A stretch of 64,000 nt of DNA, taken from positions 122,933,280-122,997,279 of the forward strand of contig CM036618.1 in NCBI GenBank assembly GCA_020746105.1, in the 5' to 3' direction. The translations under genes and the position numbers were made by a program. The notes beneath the pieces are model-generated. The model made no database searches, was not told the DNA's origin, and saw only the letters and a list, made by a program, of their open reading frames with translations. Of this stretch, positions 21,942-35,400 are shown one piece after another (the stretch's first letter is position 1; each line of letters starts with the position of its first letter). This DNA is from Trogon surrucura. Its lineage: Eukaryota; Chordata; Aves; Trogoniformes; Trogonidae.

Positions 21942-24900
21942 GAGAGCTAGCAAGTTACAAGACATTTTAGCCATGGAGTAAACAGCTTAAATATGTCTTG
22001 GGAAGATAAAAAAGGTCCTAATGATGAAGCCAATCACACAATCAAGTGATATTCTGTTGTGCTAGTAAAAAGTTTATGTCATCTCTTACAGCTACGTTAA
22101 CACAGCGATTTTTATGTACTTTCTGTCAACTTGGCAACTCAGTTTATCAATTATACCTATTTCTTTCCAGCAGTTTCCATTACATAAACTTTGCAAACCT
22201 CAAAATGCAAATTTTCAGCAATGCATGTAAAGAATTCTCACCATATTATTAAATGACATCATCTACAATAATCTTAGTGCAAATGGGAGTGTATCGTTCA
22301 CTTCCCCGTCTTCTATAAATTAAAATGCAAATAAAAATCCATTTAGAAATTAGAGTTTCTAAGAATATTTTTTTTCGAGGGGGAAACATGTCTCAAACAT
22401 ATGTTTCAAAGCTGATTCCAGTCAGAGAAGCGGACCCTAAACCTAACTATAGTTTTGTGATGCATTTCTGAATATAACAGGGAAAGAATCCCTGAAGCAA
22501 TGAGCAGGTCAGTTTCTGGTAAATCCTGCGAATAATCCAAGTTACAAAATACCACAGCTCCACTCCTACATAAAATCTCTATCTCTTTTTTTCCCCGTCA
22601 GACTACTTTCTGGCAGCTGTTGACAAAAACTGACTTTTTAAAGGCCTGCATAAGCTTCACTGACAAGATTCACAACAGATATAACACCCATGTAGCACAC
22701 ATCACTGTCAAACGACAGTGCCCTCCGAGTTAAGATCACTGCTCCAATAATCCCGTGTATGCTTCATAACACCATCCAAACACGTTTGTTTATTCATGAG
22801 TTTCAAATGAAGATTAGTATTTATCCAAGTTAAGATTGAAGCTGCTTGACATCCTTTTCCTTAACATTTTCAAGATAAACCAAAACAACAGATCACAGCA
22901 CTAAGCGCCGCTCACAGCTACGCTCCTGTGGTAGGATTCGTTCGACTTAAACGGATACTTAGAAAATTTAACCTCAGAAGTCACATGAAATTACAGCCCC
23001 ACAAATCACAAGCAACTGAAGGACAGCCAAAATAAAATACCAAAAATGAAACCATTCTGGCCTGTCTAATCAAATGATTGGAAACATAACAGGGATGGCA
23101 GCTGATAAAGACATAGAAGGAAGCTCTGCCAAAGAGTCCTGGGGCTCTGGTTGGCAAGCAGTTCCTTTGTACCTGCCCCGGGTGACTTGAGAAGCTTTGG
23201 GTATGTCTACACAGCTACTGCAGGCTACTCAACACCGTCAGATTAACAGCCAGTTTTGGCATGGTCAGCACGGATGTCTTCTGAAATCAGGGCAGATTTA
23301 TCAACGCTCTCAATTTACTGAAGGAAAGAGATGTAACGATCTCTTAAGAGAGACACACTAGGAAGAAAGTAATGAAACGACAGAAGTTCTGTGACAAGTG
23401 CTGTTAGTAGGTCTACAGTCTTTGAATTCCTGCCAGGGATTTTCTCAAAGGCATCCTATTTTTACTTTTTCAGAAAGAAGAAGACAGACATGTGAAACGA
23501 TTTCACTGCTCCCCCTGTGATAGCAGACGTGGCAAGAGGTAGGAGGAGGGAACCGCAGCATATCTTTGGAGGGCAAGGCAGCAAAGAGCAGATATGAGAA
23601 AAGCCTACTTGTATCTGAACCAAAAGCAAAAGCTTTTACAATGCTGTGAGATGCAGGAAAGTCATCTTGGCATGAGATAACGAGAAGGAGCGCACAAGCG
23701 GCAGTAACACTCGGCAGCACGGCTGCCTTCGACTAGGTAGTGATGGCTTGGCTCAAGCATCACTGGTAGCAGCAGGATTTATAAAACCATGGAAGAGCAG
23801 ACATGCACACTTAGCTGAATCATGGTAGCTCTGGTTTCTAAAATCTGGGAAGTAAACAAAAATCTGAACTTGTTTTCTACTTCCCTAACTTAATTTGTCA
23901 AGAATATCGACATATAGTTTAGACCGCATGACCAAGTTGGTTGTTTCTAAGACAATATTGAAGATGTGATGTCAATGCCTTCTCTGTTTACCCACTTGAT
24001 TAACTCCATGGACACCTACAGAATAGTCAGGTGAGCCGAATACAAAAAAAAATCTAAATCCTACTGCTTTCTGGTCTTTATGATCAGGAAATTTGCAATA
24101 ATTTTCTTCAGTACCAGTAGACCTATTTGGAACCTGAACTATAAAAGCAATTTTCCATAATGTAGCGGGTGTGCGAACAAGCCTTTTCCATAATAACACC
24201 ACTTATTTAAGAGGGATGATACTTCACAGAACACAATCACATTTGAAGGGTTCTTATTATAGTAACTCCTCTGTAACTGGAGCATTAAATAAGTTCTGCT
24301 GTGTTATTAAAAAGTCTTGAATACACTCTTTGAAGTTACTTAAAGTTACATCATGGGTCTGTCACTTCTTTTAGAAAAACTGAAACCTGGGAATCGAGGG
24401 GAGGCACAGAATTCCTATATCGGCAGCTCCATTGCAGACCACTGTGCCACTGCAAAGCAAAGACCAAAACTCCTTCATGTCTAACACCTTTTCCCATGGG
24501 CAAAGAATCTCTGAACACAGCAAACCAGATCTGTATTCTTCCAGGACTATTCAGACCTCTCCTGACCATGTAATATGGGACCCAGTCCTTTGTGAACATT
24601 GTCACGCTGCTTTCTGCTGCCTTTGTGTGAATCTTCTGCCTGTGAAGCAAATCAGGGTGGCCAGGAGGAGAGGCTCCCTAAAACTGGCTGATCTTTCCTT
24701 ATTAACTATATTTTTCATACTGCTTTTGATACTGCTGAGGAGAGACCGATGACATTTCTTGTTGTCTTAAATCTTACCACCTGCTGAAATGTCACGCCAC
24801 GCATCAGAGTTCAGATGGCAAGATGAAGACGACTGACCTAAACCTCTCCATTAAACACAGATCAGTCACAGAAACATAACTTCTGCCCTTCAAATTTAAG

Positions 24901-26358
24901 TTCTTTAGAAAATCAATCACATTAAGTATTATTCATGAAAGTATCCATCAGGAAGTAGCTAAACCTACTAAAGAAATTCTCTGCATTCTGTTCACTTGAA
25001 TCCTTACAGCTTCTCCAAGAATTTACTTAACGTGGAACAAACAAGAAAAACCCAAACTGAGGTAGGAATGCTATCGTAGACGACTCGAGGTTTAACAAAA
25101 ATTCAGTTGGTAAATTACAGACAAATGTGCAGCTGTGTTATGAAGATCTGCTCGCAGACAAAAGTGAGAGGGTGATTTTCCACTGAAGAGCAATGGGAGG
25201 TGGCCAGACTTCAGACTGCACATAGTACTTGCAATTTGTGTTCCTATCGATTGTGCAACTCCCCCATACGCTCTGCATGAAGAACCTCTCCTTGACTAAC
25301 TGGCATCGTTTTAAACCCTCAAGAGTGAAAACCTATTTTTAAGAGAGTTGTGTAATCCTTCCCAATGGAACTTTTCTCTATACACTTCTTAAAGACCACG
25401 AATGTGTTGTTTGAAACTCTGTGGCCCCATTAAGAAATCTCAAGCTTTGTTCAGAAAGTTGAGAAAGTAAAAACGCGTGTAGAACCTTGCAAATTTAGAC
25501 AATAGGTATTTTATGTTCTTAGTTTTCTCATCTGAAGTAGAAAGCAGGATTATTTTTCTGCTTCACCCGATAATGCTGAAGTTTAACTCTCCAGTCTCAG
25601 TGGATAAATGAATCAATAACTTTACTTCAAACTTGCAAGCACGCCCCGGTAAGTTTTAAAATTAAATTCTTCTTTATGTCTGACTTTCTAACAGTGGCAA
25701 TGCATCACATATCTCTATGCTACAAACAGATGGTGAAAATTCAAGAGAAATTTTTGTCCCAGGATAGCCCAGACAAGGCACTAACCACAGTATTGTATTC
25801 TCTGGGTAGAACATCACAAATTCAACCTTCATAGGTTTCTTTATGTGTAAGCACACGACTGGCAGTTTCGCAAAATGAACTCACGTCATTTTTCAACCAA
25901 ATACAATGATTAGTCAACACAAAGGCAACAACATTTACATCCTCTACATCCTAAATCTGACAGGTGAAGGTCAGCAAGGCCAACACATTTTACAGTTGTA
26001 GAAACTGGAAAGCTCTAAAATGTAACTTTATCCAAAGTTGTGACTAGTTAACTCCAAAATAAATGGCATGCGAGATGTGAAGGTATCTCATTTTAGTATG
26101 TTTTTGATGTATGCAAGCATTAAGTTTAATTTCCACGTGGGCCAGAAACAATTTAATATGTTTACTGCTGCTTAGAAGCAGGGAAAATTCAAGTATAGTT
26201 CAGGAGTGAAAACTTCACTACATAATCTGGCAAACTGCACTGTATAATCTGTTATTAAACAAGGAAAAGTTTTGCCAAGATAATTAAAATTATTACTAAT
26301 GGAAAGCATCCCCACTGCCTACTCTTATATTGTCAAATCAGCCAAATAATCTACTTAC
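21942..26358. other. AT-rich non-coding DNA
   Basis: No gene or repeat family is recognised. The longest frames are about 100 codons (24351-24650 on -, 24432-24752 on +) and overlap each other on opposite strands, which fits chance. The block ends just before a CpG-rich patch. Confidence 0.4.
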
Positions 26359-26660
26359 AGGAACGTATGAAACACTCACGGCCTTTTGTGAGCGGGGAAG
26401 GAGGCAGTGGGGGGGACACAGCACCAAATGACGAAACTATTTCTCTCGCCTCGGTCCGTGGGTAGCTTCCCCAGCGCCTCGCAGCTCCCCGCACAGCAAG
26501 CTGTGAAGTGCAGTGTACAGAGGAGTCATTAACTATTCCACGATACACAACGTACCATCCAAAACGAAGGCAATCTGCCTGCGGGGTCAGAAGAAACAAA
26601 GCAGATGGTGGCACCTTCTTGGGTGCGGGCAACTCTCTCGACGAGCTAATGCAGCAACGG
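26359..26660 (-). other. CpG-rich patch ending in a minus-strand splice donor
   Basis: By eye count this segment holds about 19 CpG dinucleotides in 300 bp, while flanking DNA is nearly free of them. Read on the minus strand, an open frame runs from 26632 (a TTG, not an ATG) to the TAG at 26353-26351 and carries no recognisable domain. GTAAGTAG follows 26359 and makes a strong splice donor. Together this resembles the first exon and CpG-island promoter of a minus-strand transcript, coding or not. No TATA box was identified. It may also be an orphan CpG island. Confidence 0.28.
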
Positions 26661-28397
26661 CGTATTGTGAATTCAGCTGGAAAATGGGCAATTTCTTCCT
26701 GGTTTTAAATACTGGAGATTTTCTGCAGAACTAACCTGCCCAATCATAGCGCTGTCAAAATAATTACTTTTCACAAGCCTCTTAGCATTTTAACGGCTCT
26801 GTCGTTGACACTGTCTCAGGTAAATGGCACAGTGGACAAAGAAACAACCAGATGTTGATTTGAGTCACAAAGTCGTGTTCAAGGACAGTTGCTCACCTTC
26901 TCTCTCTCTCATCAATTTTATTGTAATGTCTGAATCAGAGAAACAAGAATGGGGAAAGAAAAGTGCTGGATCCAGCTTTTTGTCATCATAAACAACCATA
27001 GCCAAATAAATCTGGACTTCGTTAACCATCTCAACGTTTTCAACCAGACACCCTACTCTCAGACTACTTCTCTCAAAAGTTATCTATTTTATTCAGTGGA
27101 CTTTGTAGGAAACTCCCAACCACATAAATCCATTTGTATGGAAAACAAGATTATGCCAGTGGGATTTTTTTTTTCTGCCATTAAGCAGAACAAACTCACA
27201 GTAGATCATTTTATGATATTATCTGAGAGCATGCTGGTAACCTCTAGCATCACTGAAACTATGGCTACAGAAATATATTTCTTCCTAAGCTATAATTTCA
27301 TAAAAAATTAAATTTTAACAGTTTGATTCATTTTAGCAGATCAAACCTTCATGTTCACTCAACGGTGAAATAATCTATCTAATAAACTGAGATTGCAAAG
27401 ACAAAGTAGCTCAACCTTCTATACGAAAATTTAATCTACATATTCTCCGTTTTCCTCCAATTGAGATGGAAAAAGAATCAGATGTGCATAACTCCCCATA
27501 GAATAGCAATTCTGACATTCAACTAACTTCTAAAAGACAATCCTAATCCAGTTTTCTCACAGTTACACCTATAGCAAATTGCAGAAAGTGAATGGATGGC
27601 AGATTTTTGAGAGTTATTTCCTTGAAACGTTTCCTCAAACCACCACGGTTAATGACAAATCTGCAGCAATCTCTTCTGAACAGACTGTGCCACCTATCTG
27701 GTTTTAAATTCTCAAACGTCCTCTTCCTTCAGAGGGATGTTTTGCTACTGTTAAGTACCAACCACCTCCGAATGGTGGTGATGGGGGAACATGGAGTGTA
27801 TCTATTTGATTTGCAGGTGCCCTGAGGCACGGAGCAGACTCAAACCCATCCTTGCTAACTGGGGATATGGTCTGGAGCGATAGGGTGCTACTCACAGGGA
27901 ACCTAACAAGTAATGCACTGACAATCGTGTGAATGCAGGATGGAAAAAATCTGCGGATCAGAAGATCAGAGGTAATGGTACTGCTGCGAAAAGCCAGACA
28001 ATATCTGTTTGTATGTACATACGCAATAATGCATGTGCACATAAGCATGTCCTGGGAGACTGAAAGCTCTTCTGATCCCACTCAGCTCTAGTAAAAGGAG
28101 CTGACTGGCACCTGTACCCGTTTTTGGGCACTAGATAGGGACCAAGTGGAGACAGTCCCAAGCCCAACAGGAAGAATGAACCAAAGTCTAAAAGACATGG
28201 CCTACAAAGGAAACTTTCCTGGGAGTCTCTAGCCTAATGAGCAAAAACTTTAGGAACAGGCAAAGTTGCCGCAGAGAGAAGGAGCAGCGCATTTTCCAGG
28301 TTCACTGGGGACAGGAAGGGAGGGATGAGCTCACGGGGCAACTGGGAAGGTCCCCATGAGGCACTAGGAAAAAAATGAAATGTTTGGTTTAGGGATA
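26661..28397. other. AT-rich non-coding DNA
   Basis: Nothing is recognised apart from a T-run near 27168 and overlapping short frames at 26949-27311 (+) and 27704-28081 (-). Confidence 0.4.
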
Positions 28398-28430
28398 TAG
28401 AATCACAGAATGGCCTAGTCTCAAAGGGAG
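28398..28430 (-). mobile_element. Scrap of CR1 or SINE 3' tail
   Basis: TAGAATCACAGAATGGCCTA, continuing to AAAGGGA, is the reverse complement of the terminal octamers and the TAGGCC-type tail seen in the SINE copies of this window. Only about 33 bp are recognisable; the rest is missing or has decayed. Confidence 0.45.
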
Positions 28431-28527
28431 AGATGGGAATGAGGATCTTCATCAAAGGTTTGTTTTAGGGATATTCAGAGGAACAAGAAGGGGAAGAAGA
28501 TAAAGACAAATTGCCATATTCTGACAG

Positions 28528-28617
28528 AAGGCCAACAGCTTCCCATCCCTTGATGACATCCAAAGCAAATACAATTATGTCCATGTTTTCCCCTGGATTT
28601 ACACTGTTACAGGACAG
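28528..28617 (+). other. Candidate 90-nt exon
   Basis: A moderate acceptor (ATATTCTGACAG) ends at 28527. A strong donor (GACAG|GTAAGA) follows 28617. The segment is exactly 30 codons and open in two frames. Frame one reads an unremarkable soluble peptide with aromatic residues (SLDDIQSKYNYVHVFPWIY). A nearer AG lies at 28611-28612. No family is recognised, and it could be a decoy exon. Confidence 0.2.
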
Positions 28618-29164
28618 GTAAGAATCTGGTAGTGAAGTTAAAGATGGACACTCACCTACATAGTAGTTACACTACACAGAGAGCTACTCCGGGAACACTG
28701 TAAAATGCCACTTTCTTGACTGCCAAGCCATCTGTAAGAAAACAGTGTGCACCCTACCTGTTTATATATAATTGTCTACTTTCCTCAAATTAGCTTTCCT
28801 GTGACACCCAGTTGAGTCTGTCTGAACCCTGTTTTTTTGTCATATCTCCATATCCAAAACTGGGAAAATACATAAAACTGTCACTGGCTGAACTGCTTTG
28901 TCCAAAAGTTATTTAAATGAGAAATGCTATTTTATCATTTTGGCATTTTTTTCCCCTCTCATATATATACTTTTTATTGAATTGTCTGGATTTAATGCTC
29001 CATTAAAATCAAGTAAGCAAAACAAACTACGTCTTGTTAAATGTTAGTTTTTGAAACAGGGAAAATGTTTTGTAAATGTTTCCCAAAAAGCCAAATAATG
29101 CTTGTTTCACATTTATTTTTGATTCTGATAAAGCAAACAAGCTTCCTAAATACCCCAACAAAGC
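28618..29164. other. AT-rich non-coding DNA
   Basis: Nothing beyond AT-rich single-copy-like sequence is seen between the candidate exon and the next GC-rich patch. Confidence 0.4.
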
Positions 29165-29457
29165 CTATATGCCAGCATCAGTGTGTTCGGAGAGTGCGGG
29201 GCTGTGCAGCTTGTGACCAGCAGAAGAGATTGCTCCGTTTGGAAGGGAACGATCCTGCTCTGGAAGCCGAAGGTTGGGATGCAGCCCCAGGCAGTGCCAG
29301 GGACGTGGAGCTGACGGCTGTGCCTGAGTGGGAGCGGAGCTGCACATGGCGTGACGGGTGTTCAGGGCTGTGAGTGGGAAGAAGACTCGAAGAGGAGGCA
29401 GCTCATGGGTGAACGTGTGGGGAAAAAATGGAGAGAAAACGAGGAGGTTCTTTCAAG
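29165..29457 (+). other. GC/CpG-rich patch ending in a strong splice donor
   Basis: About 13 CpG dinucleotides occur here in AT-rich surroundings. CAAG|GTAAGTGC at 29457/29458 is an almost ideal donor, and a weaker one (GTGAGT) is at about 29370. An open frame covers 29041-29373 but shows no motif. It could be a first exon of a plus-strand transcript, probably non-coding. Confidence 0.22.
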
Positions 29458-32400
29458 GTAAGTGCTGAGAGCCTCTGCCCTTCTGAATTGCAGAGGAGGG
29501 GAAAAGCTTTCCCGGCTCTGAGCGTGCACATGTATACCCCTCAAACACCAGCCTGGGCATTTCTGAATGTAACAACAGCAGCAATATAATAACTTGCACA
29601 AGACATAAAAGAAAATAAAATCTACAAAAATCACACTAGTTTACATGCATAGAGAATTCAGTGCAAGTGAAAACAAGATGTGGCAAATAAAGACTGCAGA
29701 GAATGTGGGAGTTGGAAATGACAACTGCAGGGAGTCCTCAGCCCTCTCAACTGCACCGAGCCCCAAACTCTTGAATAAACTATAGCCCGCTTGTGCCGTG
29801 CCCCAGAAATAACATGTCTTTGAGATTGGCTGCCTTGGATGAAACAATAGCTTTTGTGACTCACAACAGAAGTCTTAATGCTAAGATTTCCTGCAGAACT
29901 CTTGAGTGTGTCTTTTCAAATAAAGTGCTTATTACCAGGGACTTGCCGTCCCAAGATCAACCGCAACCTTGACATCTGCTTATTTTCTTTTAGAAAACTA
30001 CCTTGCTTAGTTATTATACATTGAAAGCATTGCAGTTGCCAGTGGTTAGAAGAGGTGCAAACTAAGTGGTAATATTGTAGCTGAAACAAAAAAAAAAAGT
30101 TATTAGTACAAAGACCTTCAAGAAGTAAAAATTCTTGACCTCCCAAAGAAAAATACAAAGCAAGCCTGACACAATGTTGTTCTACAGAACATTTCCATTA
30201 GTACCTCCCCTGGCTTTTCACATTGCTTCGGCTGTCACTTTGCAAAGGCTGGAAAGGGAATGGATGTCTCTGCCTGGGAGAAGCAAGTAGCACAGTCTGG
30301 TTGGGCGAGGGTGAACGGTACCTTCTCTCCTCTTCACGAGCACCCTCTGACAGCTGGTGACAACCAGGAGAAGAGTTTCACCTCAAGAAATACCCTGCAG
30401 AGCTGCAGGCTGCTGAAGGTATTTCTAAAAGCTTGTGCTGACGATATCCCTATGTTTTTTTTTTTCCAAAAGTCTCTTCGTGCCATACGTGCCACTGAAC
30501 TGGAACTGAACAGAAACGCAGCCATCAGTGCGTCTCTCCTCCTTCCAGCTAACGACTTCGTGTTGGAAGGTCATTAAAAGTGTTTAGGGCAGAAGGAAGC
30601 AGCCTACCTGCCATCAGCCACTGCACACCTGTCAGCACAGCAAAAGCGTTTGCCTTCTCGCTCCTTAATTGCTCAGTGCAAAACTCCTACCAGGGAAGCA
30701 GCGGGGAAAATCAGCTGAGGACACAAAAGCCAATAGGTCAGGCACCCTTGTGTAAAGATCTGCTGAGCTGTGCCTGCCGGCTCTCTCGGGGTCTGCGTAT
30801 CTCAGCAGTGCATTTTGGTTTCTTCTCACATACATATGGGATGTCCAGCACAGAAGGGCTTCAGCACCTCTCAAGGATTAGTTTTATAAACACATACATT
30901 GCAACCTGTCCCCCCTCTTCTCTCCCTTCTCCAGTCCCTCCTACCTGTAGCGACAATATACAGCTTTCTGGGCTTTTTCTTCACACAATGAGGTGCTAGA
31001 ATAGGTGAAAGGAATGGTGGTTCCTTCATAATACCATGAGGTTCATGGAGATGAAGGAAAAAGTAATTTAGTCTGTGACTTATGTCTGAGTTCTCCCAGG
31101 AGAGGAGTACACACACTTTGTGTCCCAAAGGATGCTAAAATCCTGAGTGTGAGCAGTTTGGAAATCTGCTGGTACACCAGTGGCTGTGGGAACAGAAAAT
31201 TAGGCACGTGCTTCCTTATCAATTTTATAGGACCATATATCCCAAGCTGTGGAAACCTGAAGGTCACTGGACAATGTTAAATATGCTGATACTTAGTACT
31301 GTAATAATAATGTAAACTGCGACTAATGTATTTGAACTGAGGACATTAAGTAACTTGCAGGATATACCTTACCAACTGCAGGATGAACCTATGGCATCCT
31401 GTTAGTTGGGTTTTTTAAAGACATTGTAGTGCTTATTCCAGAATGATACTGCACGATATAGGACATCACACAGTTTTTTCAGTTTTAAATTAATTCAGAC
31501 AATTTTAAATACATGTGTAAATAAAGTAATACCCGGAATGTCCTTGACAATTTTAATTACACTAGATTTGGACACAAAAATGTATGAAAGCATGAAAATG
31601 TCAAGACAAGTATGAAAAAAATAGGCTTACTACAGGCATCGTTTCCATACATGGTATTCTCTGACAGAATATTGCTCTACTGCAAAGACAGTAAAGGCTC
31701 TAGCTTGAGGTAGGTGAGACTCACTGCAGTGGGAAGAGCAACAATTACAGAAGACAAATGGAAAAATCCAGAGTGAAAGTTCTCCGACTGTGTCTATGCC
31801 ACCTCAATACGTGTATTTTTCTGCCAACAAAACCAGAAAGGTGAACTCAGCTTTCATCCTGTTACAAAACACCAATTCTCGAGCTCTTGGTATCAGATAC
31901 TGTTCGTTTCTCAGAGTACCCTGCAGCAATACCCTTCTGGCAGCCCTATCCCCAGCCTCCCATTTAGCCTCAGAACTTCATTAGCTGAGTCTTCCTCACA
32001 GTTACTCTCACAGCCAGACTCAACGTCTTTTGCCTCTACCAAAATCCTATCAAATCAGTTAGCAAAAACAAGTACAAACTCTTGCCCAGCTAACAAACAC
32101 CCTGTAAGCCTCTCTCTTCCCTCGTTCTTCCGTTTCTCAAAATGCTCTCAGCAAAACCCTCACAGGTGCCCCTCTGCCATCGCAACATGATAATAAAGTT
32201 TTGCTGAACTACTGCCCCAGCTCACAACCACAGTCCTGGCTATTCCTATAATCTGTTTTGTTTTAATGCCTTTCCTCTCACCTTCTTCTGTGCCTGCACC
32301 TCTTATTTTCTGCTTCCTCCATGCACCACTTCAAGAGCAGAAAAGATCTGTTGTTCACACATTGAGGAATACTGCTTCTGCGAAAAATGTTATTTATAAG

Positions 32401-35400
32401 GATTGGCTTTTTTTCTGATCAGCATTTTCAGGGAGTTTTTGGTGTTGCTGTTTTTCTTTCTTTGTAAGTTTTCTTTCTTTGAAAGTTAGCTTTAAAAGAC
32501 TACAAAGGTGAAAGAGTTAAACAGAAATTATTTTTAAAAAAACAAACCTTTTGGAAATATTTTTCAAATATACACATGTGGCAAGTTCTGTTAACCCTCC
32601 AAGCAAATAAATAACGAATGAGCAGTGAGTGCATTTTCTGGCTTCTGTGTTGGGGTGGAACAACTCATCCTAACCTAGTTTTAGGCGCACAGCCCACGTT
32701 GCTCCTAGGTTATATGTACTCTGCAACACATGGAGAACTTACCCCTCCAGAATTAGGTACTCTGAATTACACCTTTCAGGATGCATCACATATTCAAGTA
32801 CAGTGTGTGAGTACCTGGAGTGTCTGTTCAAATATAAAGCTCCTAAAACATTGCTCCATTGGCAATGCTAAAACCAAGAGTGCTTGGGGCTCAGGCCACA
32901 GTCTCCATTCAGGATAGATGTTCTGAGCCTGCCTTAACTATTTCAACAGTAAAAACATTTGCCTCTTTTGCATAGGTTCTGGTTTTCTTTTTCAAGGTAG
33001 AGGTAGAGAAAGCTGATGTTACCAAAGAAAAAGATATCATCATTAGAGGGTGCTGATGTTGCTGTTAACTGGCTGGATACTGCTGCGGTCCGGCTGGTAA
33101 TGAAGGGAAATGCTTTGGCAGAGACCTAGGGATGTTAGTTCTATGTCCTATTCTCAGAGAAGAATTTCTAAAAGACCAAAGTCAGAGCCACAACCAGGCT
33201 CTCTGTTTTCTTCTTAATTGTCCAGCCAGTTATATGCAGTCAGCAGGTCAGGAATCTCACCAATGCATTAGCAGCAGAGGCAGTGGAAGGCTGATTTGCC
33301 TCCGATATTTGACTCTACATGGCATATAAAACTTTATTTTTCTTTGCCAACAGAGAGCCTAGTAAGATACTTGTGTCCTTTTCATGCAACTGCAACAACA
33401 GAAATTCAAGTAAAAAGCACAGGTTTTGCTAACAGATAATAAATTCAGAGCCTATTCTATTCGACTGTCTAGCTTTAAATACCCACAAAGCTTTAATAAG
33501 AATTTGGCACAAAACACAAGGGAAAGACCCATCTCTGTTGCAACCTGCACCATGTGAAAAAGATTTTCACTAGCCAGGGGGATGACAAGCTTCCCAGCCT
33601 ACGGATCTGCCTCAGCATTGTTCTTCCATTGCCAGCAAGATGAAGAGTGGGCAACAATTCATTGTTTTCTTTTATTACCTAATTGGAAAGGGATGGCAGC
33701 GTAAAGGGAGCAACTGCATGGCAGTGTCAGGACACGACACTTTAATTTAGGGGTACGGGTCTCTCAATGCACATGTGCCTCCTCACAGAGCATTCCTAAA
33801 ATGTACCTGGTGTCAAATCTTGCCCCACTGATGGTGCGTTTGTTCATTATTTGTAGCAGCTTTCAAGGAGCTGGGAAGGCAAACGCCCATTTCTCTAGTA
33901 GTTGTAAATCCTTTTTCACCTGGCAAAGATGGATTTATTTTCCTCCCACTTTTACTCATAAAAATACTATTTTATCCAATTTTACAGACTGTGCCCATTG
34001 TGTTTTTATCGTGGGGACTGTGGAAAGTCCAGAGCTCTGAGCAACATTGTCATAATTTAAACTGAGTCCTGAGAGGTCTTTGGGCTTCCAGACAAATGCC
34101 TTATCAGGTTATTAGTGCCACTGTTAAAACCAAAAGGAAACAAAGCGACTTGTTAGGTTTCTGGGGGGAAAGAAAAAAAAAAAAAAGCCTTGGAGCTTTA
34201 ACAACATTAATGTTACTTGTGCAGTGCATATTACAAGCTCATTAAAGAATCACCAATCAAAGTAATTCTTTAGTTTGTTATTTTTGTTCTCTAAAGAGTA
34301 TAATTCAATATGAAGATCATTCTTTGTATTTCTGGACTTTTGTCTTTTTAGTTTAGTAAACAAAATATCAGAAGTTGGAATGAATATATTCTACAGTAAA
34401 CCATTTTAAATGGAAAAGAATAGTCTTCCAAATTACATAAGTTACTAATTATAAGAACAATTTTTATACATATATATGTCTATACCCACTAATTATGTTG
34501 TGTTAATTCCTGAGCACCGAAGCACTACTCTCCAAAAGTGCTTTTAAACCCAAGATATTAACGGCTGATCAGATTAAATAAACACTCTACCTCATGCCCA
34601 AAACTCTGACCACACTGGAGTAAGAAAATAAATGAGAAATAATGAATTTTAAGATTAAGGTCAATGAAATCCTTCTACTTGCCTCATACTAATTGATTAT
34701 AACTTACTTCAAGCGACAGGTGCATGCTGATAAAGCTCCTAAGAGCACGGTCAGCCACGGAGTAAAAGCAGGACCCATTTTAAAAGGAACTGACCATGCT
34801 CAAATGGAAACCATTTCTAGTCTCTCCTCCTTCTGCAGGATGGGGCTGCCTACCAGGTAAATTCCAGAAATAAAAGAGAAATAGGAAAAACTTTCAGTGC
34901 ATGCAAAATTTCAAAACAAAAAAAAAAAGAAGACCTTTATTCAATCTAAGAAACAGTATTTCAGAACAGTAAAATCACAGCAATATTTCTGTTGGTTAGG
35001 TAATTCCTTTTCTATGCGTTCTATGACTCACTGCTAGGAAAAAAAAAAACCCAACTATTTTATTAAATAGAAAAGAAAGTTCTGTCTGAAACAAAAAAGC
35101 ACTAGACTGCATCTCCCTTCTCCAGAACTGTGAATGGCAAAATAAAAGAGCTATTCTCTGCAAGATTTGTCTTCCTTCTTACTGGTGTTTGTGTGACTTA
35201 GTTAGCAGTAAGGACAGTCTCCAAAGTGTCTGCCAACGATGACCAAAAAGCAACACAAGCCAAATTCTAGCTTACAACTGAGCAGTGTCCAAATGAGATG
35301 CTACTCCTCCGAAAAACGTTTAGGGATCCACGAATGAAGCAAGCTGGAAATCACTGCTCAAACTGCAAAGCTGCCCATTGACCTGCTACCAAACCCACAT

